A stretch of 8,664 nt of DNA from Rhodothermales bacterium (GTDB lineage: Bacteria; Bacteroidota; Rhodothermia; Rhodothermales; UBA10348), in NCBI GenBank assembly GCA_013003255.1, contig JABDJZ010000347.1:1-8664 (forward strand). Reading direction: 5' to 3'. The notes below the pieces were generated by a model. It did not search any database. It saw only the letters and a list, made by a program, of their open reading frames with translations, and was not told where the DNA came from. How positions within the stretch are numbered: the stretch's first letter is position 1; every line of letters starts with the position of its first letter. The translations under genes were made by a program, and so were the position numbers. This document shows positions 7,301 to 8,664 of the stretch, piece by piece.

Positions 7301-8061
7301 CGCTTCTGGCCGATGCCGAGGCCATGCTGGACCGTTTCGAGGCCGAGGACACGCTGCATCCCAAAGCCGTCTACGGGATCTGGGAGGCCCGGTCCGATGG
7401 CGATGACATCGTGCTGTCCGAAGACGGCTCGGAACTGGCGCGGCTGCATACGCTGCGGCAACAGACGCGCAAGACGCCGGGCAAGCCCAACCGGGCGCTG
7501 GCAGACTTTGTCCGGTCCGAAGGTGACTGGGTGGGTGCGTTCGCCGTAACCGCGGGCCATGGCCTCAAGGAACTGGTAGACGGCTTCGAGGCCGCGCATG
7601 ACGATTATCAGAGCATCCTGGCCAAGTCCGTCGCTGATCGTCTCGCCGAGGCCTGCGCCGAATGGTTGCACCTCAACGTCCGTCGCGACTTCTGGGGGTA
7701 CGCCTCGGACGAGGATCTGGCCAATGAGGACCTGGTGGCGGAACGTTTCCAGGGCATCCGGCCGGCCCCGGGCTACCCGGCGCAGCCGGATCACACCGAG
7801 AAGCGCACCCTGTGGCGTCTGCTGAATGCGGAACAGGCCACGGGCATTTCTCTGACGGAGTCGCTGGCCATGAACCCCGCGGCTTCAGTCTGCGGACTCT
7901 ACCTGGCTCACCCTGGATCCGACTATTTCAATATCGGCGTGCTGGGCAGGGACCAGGTGGCAGACTATGCCAGGCGGAAAGGTCTGTCTCTTGCGGAAAT
8001 GGAGCAGTGGCTCGGCCCGGTGCTGGCATACGATCCCGGATCAGTGGCCGTCGAGGCCTAG
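4390..8061 (+). CDS. metH: Cobalamin-dependent methionine synthase
   Basis: A 1223-residue cytoplasmic enzyme that moves a methyl group from 5-methyltetrahydrofolate through cob(I)alamin to homocysteine, giving methionine and tetrahydrofolate. All four modules are present. The homocysteine domain (about 1-325) has DGAMGTM at 18 and zinc ligands Cys246, Cys309 and Cys310. The pterin domain (about 335-610) opens with NIGERTNVTGSRKF at 357. A cobalamin cap and binding domain (about 640-890) has the DxHxxG motif DVHDIG with axial His759. The AdoMet reactivation domain (about 895-1220) has DWTPFF with Asp942, RPAPGYP with Arg1124, and Tyr1179 in SDYFNIG. Length and key residues closely parallel E. 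coli MetH (1227 residues, His759). GTG 4390 keeps the conserved LNERILVMDG; the next ATG at 4438 would cut it. No Shine-Dalgarno sequence is seen. Nothing looks broken. The reactivation domain implies a flavodoxin-type reductant encoded elsewhere. Confidence 0.98.
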   Translation: MVNPRLESALNERILVMDGAMGTMIQRHSLEEEDFRGDLLADHHKPMRGNNDILSLTRPDVIRGIHEEYLAAGADILETNTFSATSIAQADYAAEAHVLEMNRASARLAREAADLYTARTPEKPRFVAGALGPTNISLSLSPDVNDPGYRASTFQKMAAAYGEQIHGLVEGGVDILLVETIFDTLNAKAAIFAISDYFDRTGHQLPVMISGTIVDLSGRTLSGQSTEAFWHSIKHAPNLLSVGLNCALGAAQMRPFIEALSGVATVRTSLYPNAGLPNEMGGYDESPEQMAALVEEYAGSGFLNIVGGCCGTTPDHVAAFVETAARNSPREPRKSDGLLHLSGLEPFTFRSDLNFVNIGERTNVTGSRKFARLILNEEYEEALTVAQHQVENGAQVIDVNMDEGMLDSESAMTTFLNLIAAEPDIARVPVMVDSSKWSVIEAGLQCLQGKSVVNSISLKEGEEPFREQASLARRYGAAVIVMAFDEDGQAETYDRRIEICQRAYTILTEEIGFPAEDIIFDPNIFAVATGIDAHNRYAIDFIEATRWIKRNLPGAHVSGGVSNISFSFRGNNVVREAMHTAFLYHAIAAGMDMGIVNAGQIEVYDEIDPELLVCIEDVLFDRRPDATERLVDIAERFSGPGAVREKKTAEWRNAPVEERLKHALVKGILDHIEEDTEEVRQKSGRALDVIEGPLMDGMNVVGDLFGAGKMFLPQVVKSARVMKKSVAYLIPFIEEQKKALGDTDDRATILLATVKGDVHDIGKNIVGVVLACNNYRIVDLGVMVPADKILDEAEKVGADVIGLSGLITPSLDEMVHVASEMTRRGMNTPLLIGGATTSKVHTAVKVDPAYEHPVIHVLDASRSVGVVNQLMMGSEEFLSDLKSEYDGVREGYARRTRKVELLEIEKARTNRFEFGDYQPQQPKTLGVHSVPVTVADLRPYIDWTPFFQSWEMRGKYPAILDDPAKGAEARSLLADAEAMLDRFEAEDTLHPKAVYGIWEARSDGDDIVLSEDGSELARLHTLRQQTRKTPGKPNRALADFVRSEGDWVGAFAVTAGHGLKELVDGFEAAHDDYQSILAKSVADRLAEACAEWLHLNVRRDFWGYASDEDLANEDLVAERFQGIRPAPGYPAQPDHTEKRTLWRLLNAEQATGISLTESLAMNPAASVCGLYLAHPGSDYFNIGVLGRDQVADYARRKGLSLAEMEQWLGPVLAYDPGSVAVEA

Positions 8062-8094
8062 TTCACAAAACGTGAACGGGCTGTGATCGCACAG
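8061..8094. promoter_or_regulatory. Two adjacent palindromes between metH and bioY
   Basis: GTTCAC/GTGAAC (8061-8066, 8072-8077) around AAAAC begins on the last base of the metH stop. CTGTG/CACAG (8081-8085, 8090-8094) around ATCG follows three bases later. Neither is followed by a T-run, so an intrinsic terminator is unlikely. Placement 60-90 bases before the bioY start suits an operator, or a 3' stabilising structure for metH mRNA. I see no BirA- or BioR-like consensus. Confidence 0.4.
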
Positions 8095-8109
8095 ATCGCC
8101 GCCCAATCC

Positions 8110-8117
8110 TATCTTGG
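8110..8117 (+). promoter_or_regulatory. Weak -7-like box upstream of bioY
   Basis: TATCTTGG is one mismatch from the Bacteroidota TAnnTTTG element and lies 36 bases before the bioY start. No TTTG/TTG partner is present about 20 bases upstream; instead the CTGTG/CACAG palindrome covers that position. Confidence 0.22.
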
Positions 8118-8153
8118 CGGATCCCGAAACGGATTCCCTGAAATACCCTGCGA

Positions 8154-8664
8154 ATGATGAACGGACTCCATTCTTCCCGCCCGGCTGCCATCGATGTCCT
8201 CCGGGCCACCGATACGACGACTGCCATCCAGGTGCTGAGCATTGTCGGCTTTGCCGTGCTGACAGCACTCGGAGCCCAGATTCGCATTTACATCTGGGAG
8301 GTGCCCTTTACGCTGCAGACGCTCGGCGTCTATGGCAGCGGGCTGTACCTGGGCTGGAGGAACGGCATGCTGGCGCAGGCGCTCTATCTGGTGATGGGAC
8401 TGTTCTTGCCGGTGTATGCGGGGGACGGATTCGGGCCAGCCTACCTCTTCGGGGCAGTATCCGCAGGATACCTGCTGGGCTACCCGCTGGCAGCGTTCAC
8501 GATCGGTGCCCTTTCCCGCAAATGGAATACCCTCGGCGGAAGCGCCCTGGCCATGATGGGCGGCTCGCTGGTGCTATTCACGCTGGGCGTCACCTGTCTG
8601 CACTTCGCGGCCGGCCACGCCACCTGGCTGGAGTCGCTCGACAAGGGATGGTTCCGGTTCATCC
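8154..8664 (+). CDS. bioY: Biotin transporter substrate-binding subunit BioY, 5' part
   Basis: The first 170 residues of an integral-membrane S-component that binds biotin for uptake, usually with an ECF ATPase and transmembrane module; the gene runs off the window. Family signatures are the first helix (about 24-40), GAQIRI (40-45), VPFTLQTLGV (50-59), GLYLGWRNGMLAQALYLVMGLFLPVYAG (63-90) and GYLLGYPLAAF (105-115). At least four hydrophobic segments are present. The usual GPTxGY ahead of the fourth helix reads GAVSAGY here, a moderate departure. Two consecutive ATGs (8154, 8157) could serve as start, with no Shine-Dalgarno sequence to decide; I use the first. It lies 92 bases after metH on the same strand. 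Shared transcription with metH is possible, though the palindromes between them suggest separate control. Roughly four fifths of a typical BioY is visible. Confidence 0.88.
   Translation, partial: MMNGLHSSRPAAIDVLRATDTTTAIQVLSIVGFAVLTALGAQIRIYIWEVPFTLQTLGVYGSGLYLGWRNGMLAQALYLVMGLFLPVYAGDGFGPAYLFGAVSAGYLLGYPLAAFTIGALSRKWNTLGGSALAMMGGSLVLFTLGVTCLHFAAGHATWLESLDKGWFRFI

Overview
The window is GC-rich chromosomal DNA that looks like ordinary core-genome sequence from an environmental bacterium. It holds eight protein genes, two of them cut by the window edges. I see no tRNA, rRNA, CRISPR, insertion sequence, phage or integrase signal. Most starts lack a good Shine-Dalgarno sequence. One upstream site resembles the Bacteroidota -7 box (TAnnTTTG), and the gene set (MenE, a QxxHH membrane desaturase, a one-chain cobalamin MetH, BioY) fits that superphylum. 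The high GC would suit a Rhodothermia-like lineage. This placement is an inference and is not secure.

Layout on the plus strand, left to right: the 3' end of an o-succinylbenzoate-CoA ligase-like gene (menE, menaquinone synthesis); a GNAT N-acetyltransferase; a short leader with three small hairpins; and a 78-residue, two-helix membrane protein with a tail of eight cysteines. The small gene runs tail to tail into a minus-strand fatty acid desaturase, and the two stop codons overlap in a CTAG. The desaturase is divergent from mscL across a 217-base gap full of symmetric and repeated elements, including a good TTGACA-17-TATCAA promoter for mscL. mscL ends at a clear intrinsic terminator. Then come a YbfF/ABHD11-like alpha/beta hydrolase, full-length cobalamin-dependent methionine synthase (metH) and the 5' end of the biotin transporter subunit gene bioY. 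Two small palindromes lie between metH and bioY.

Functionally the window combines cofactor and one-carbon metabolism (menE, metH, bioY) with membrane adaptation (desaturase, mscL). The desaturase/mscL pair could share a membrane-stress regulatory region, since lipid fluidity and turgor relief are both membrane responses, but this is inferred only from the arrangement. I found no convincing new multi-gene system. The items most worth a second look are the small cysteine-rich membrane protein with its structured leader, and the dense desaturase/mscL intergenic region.
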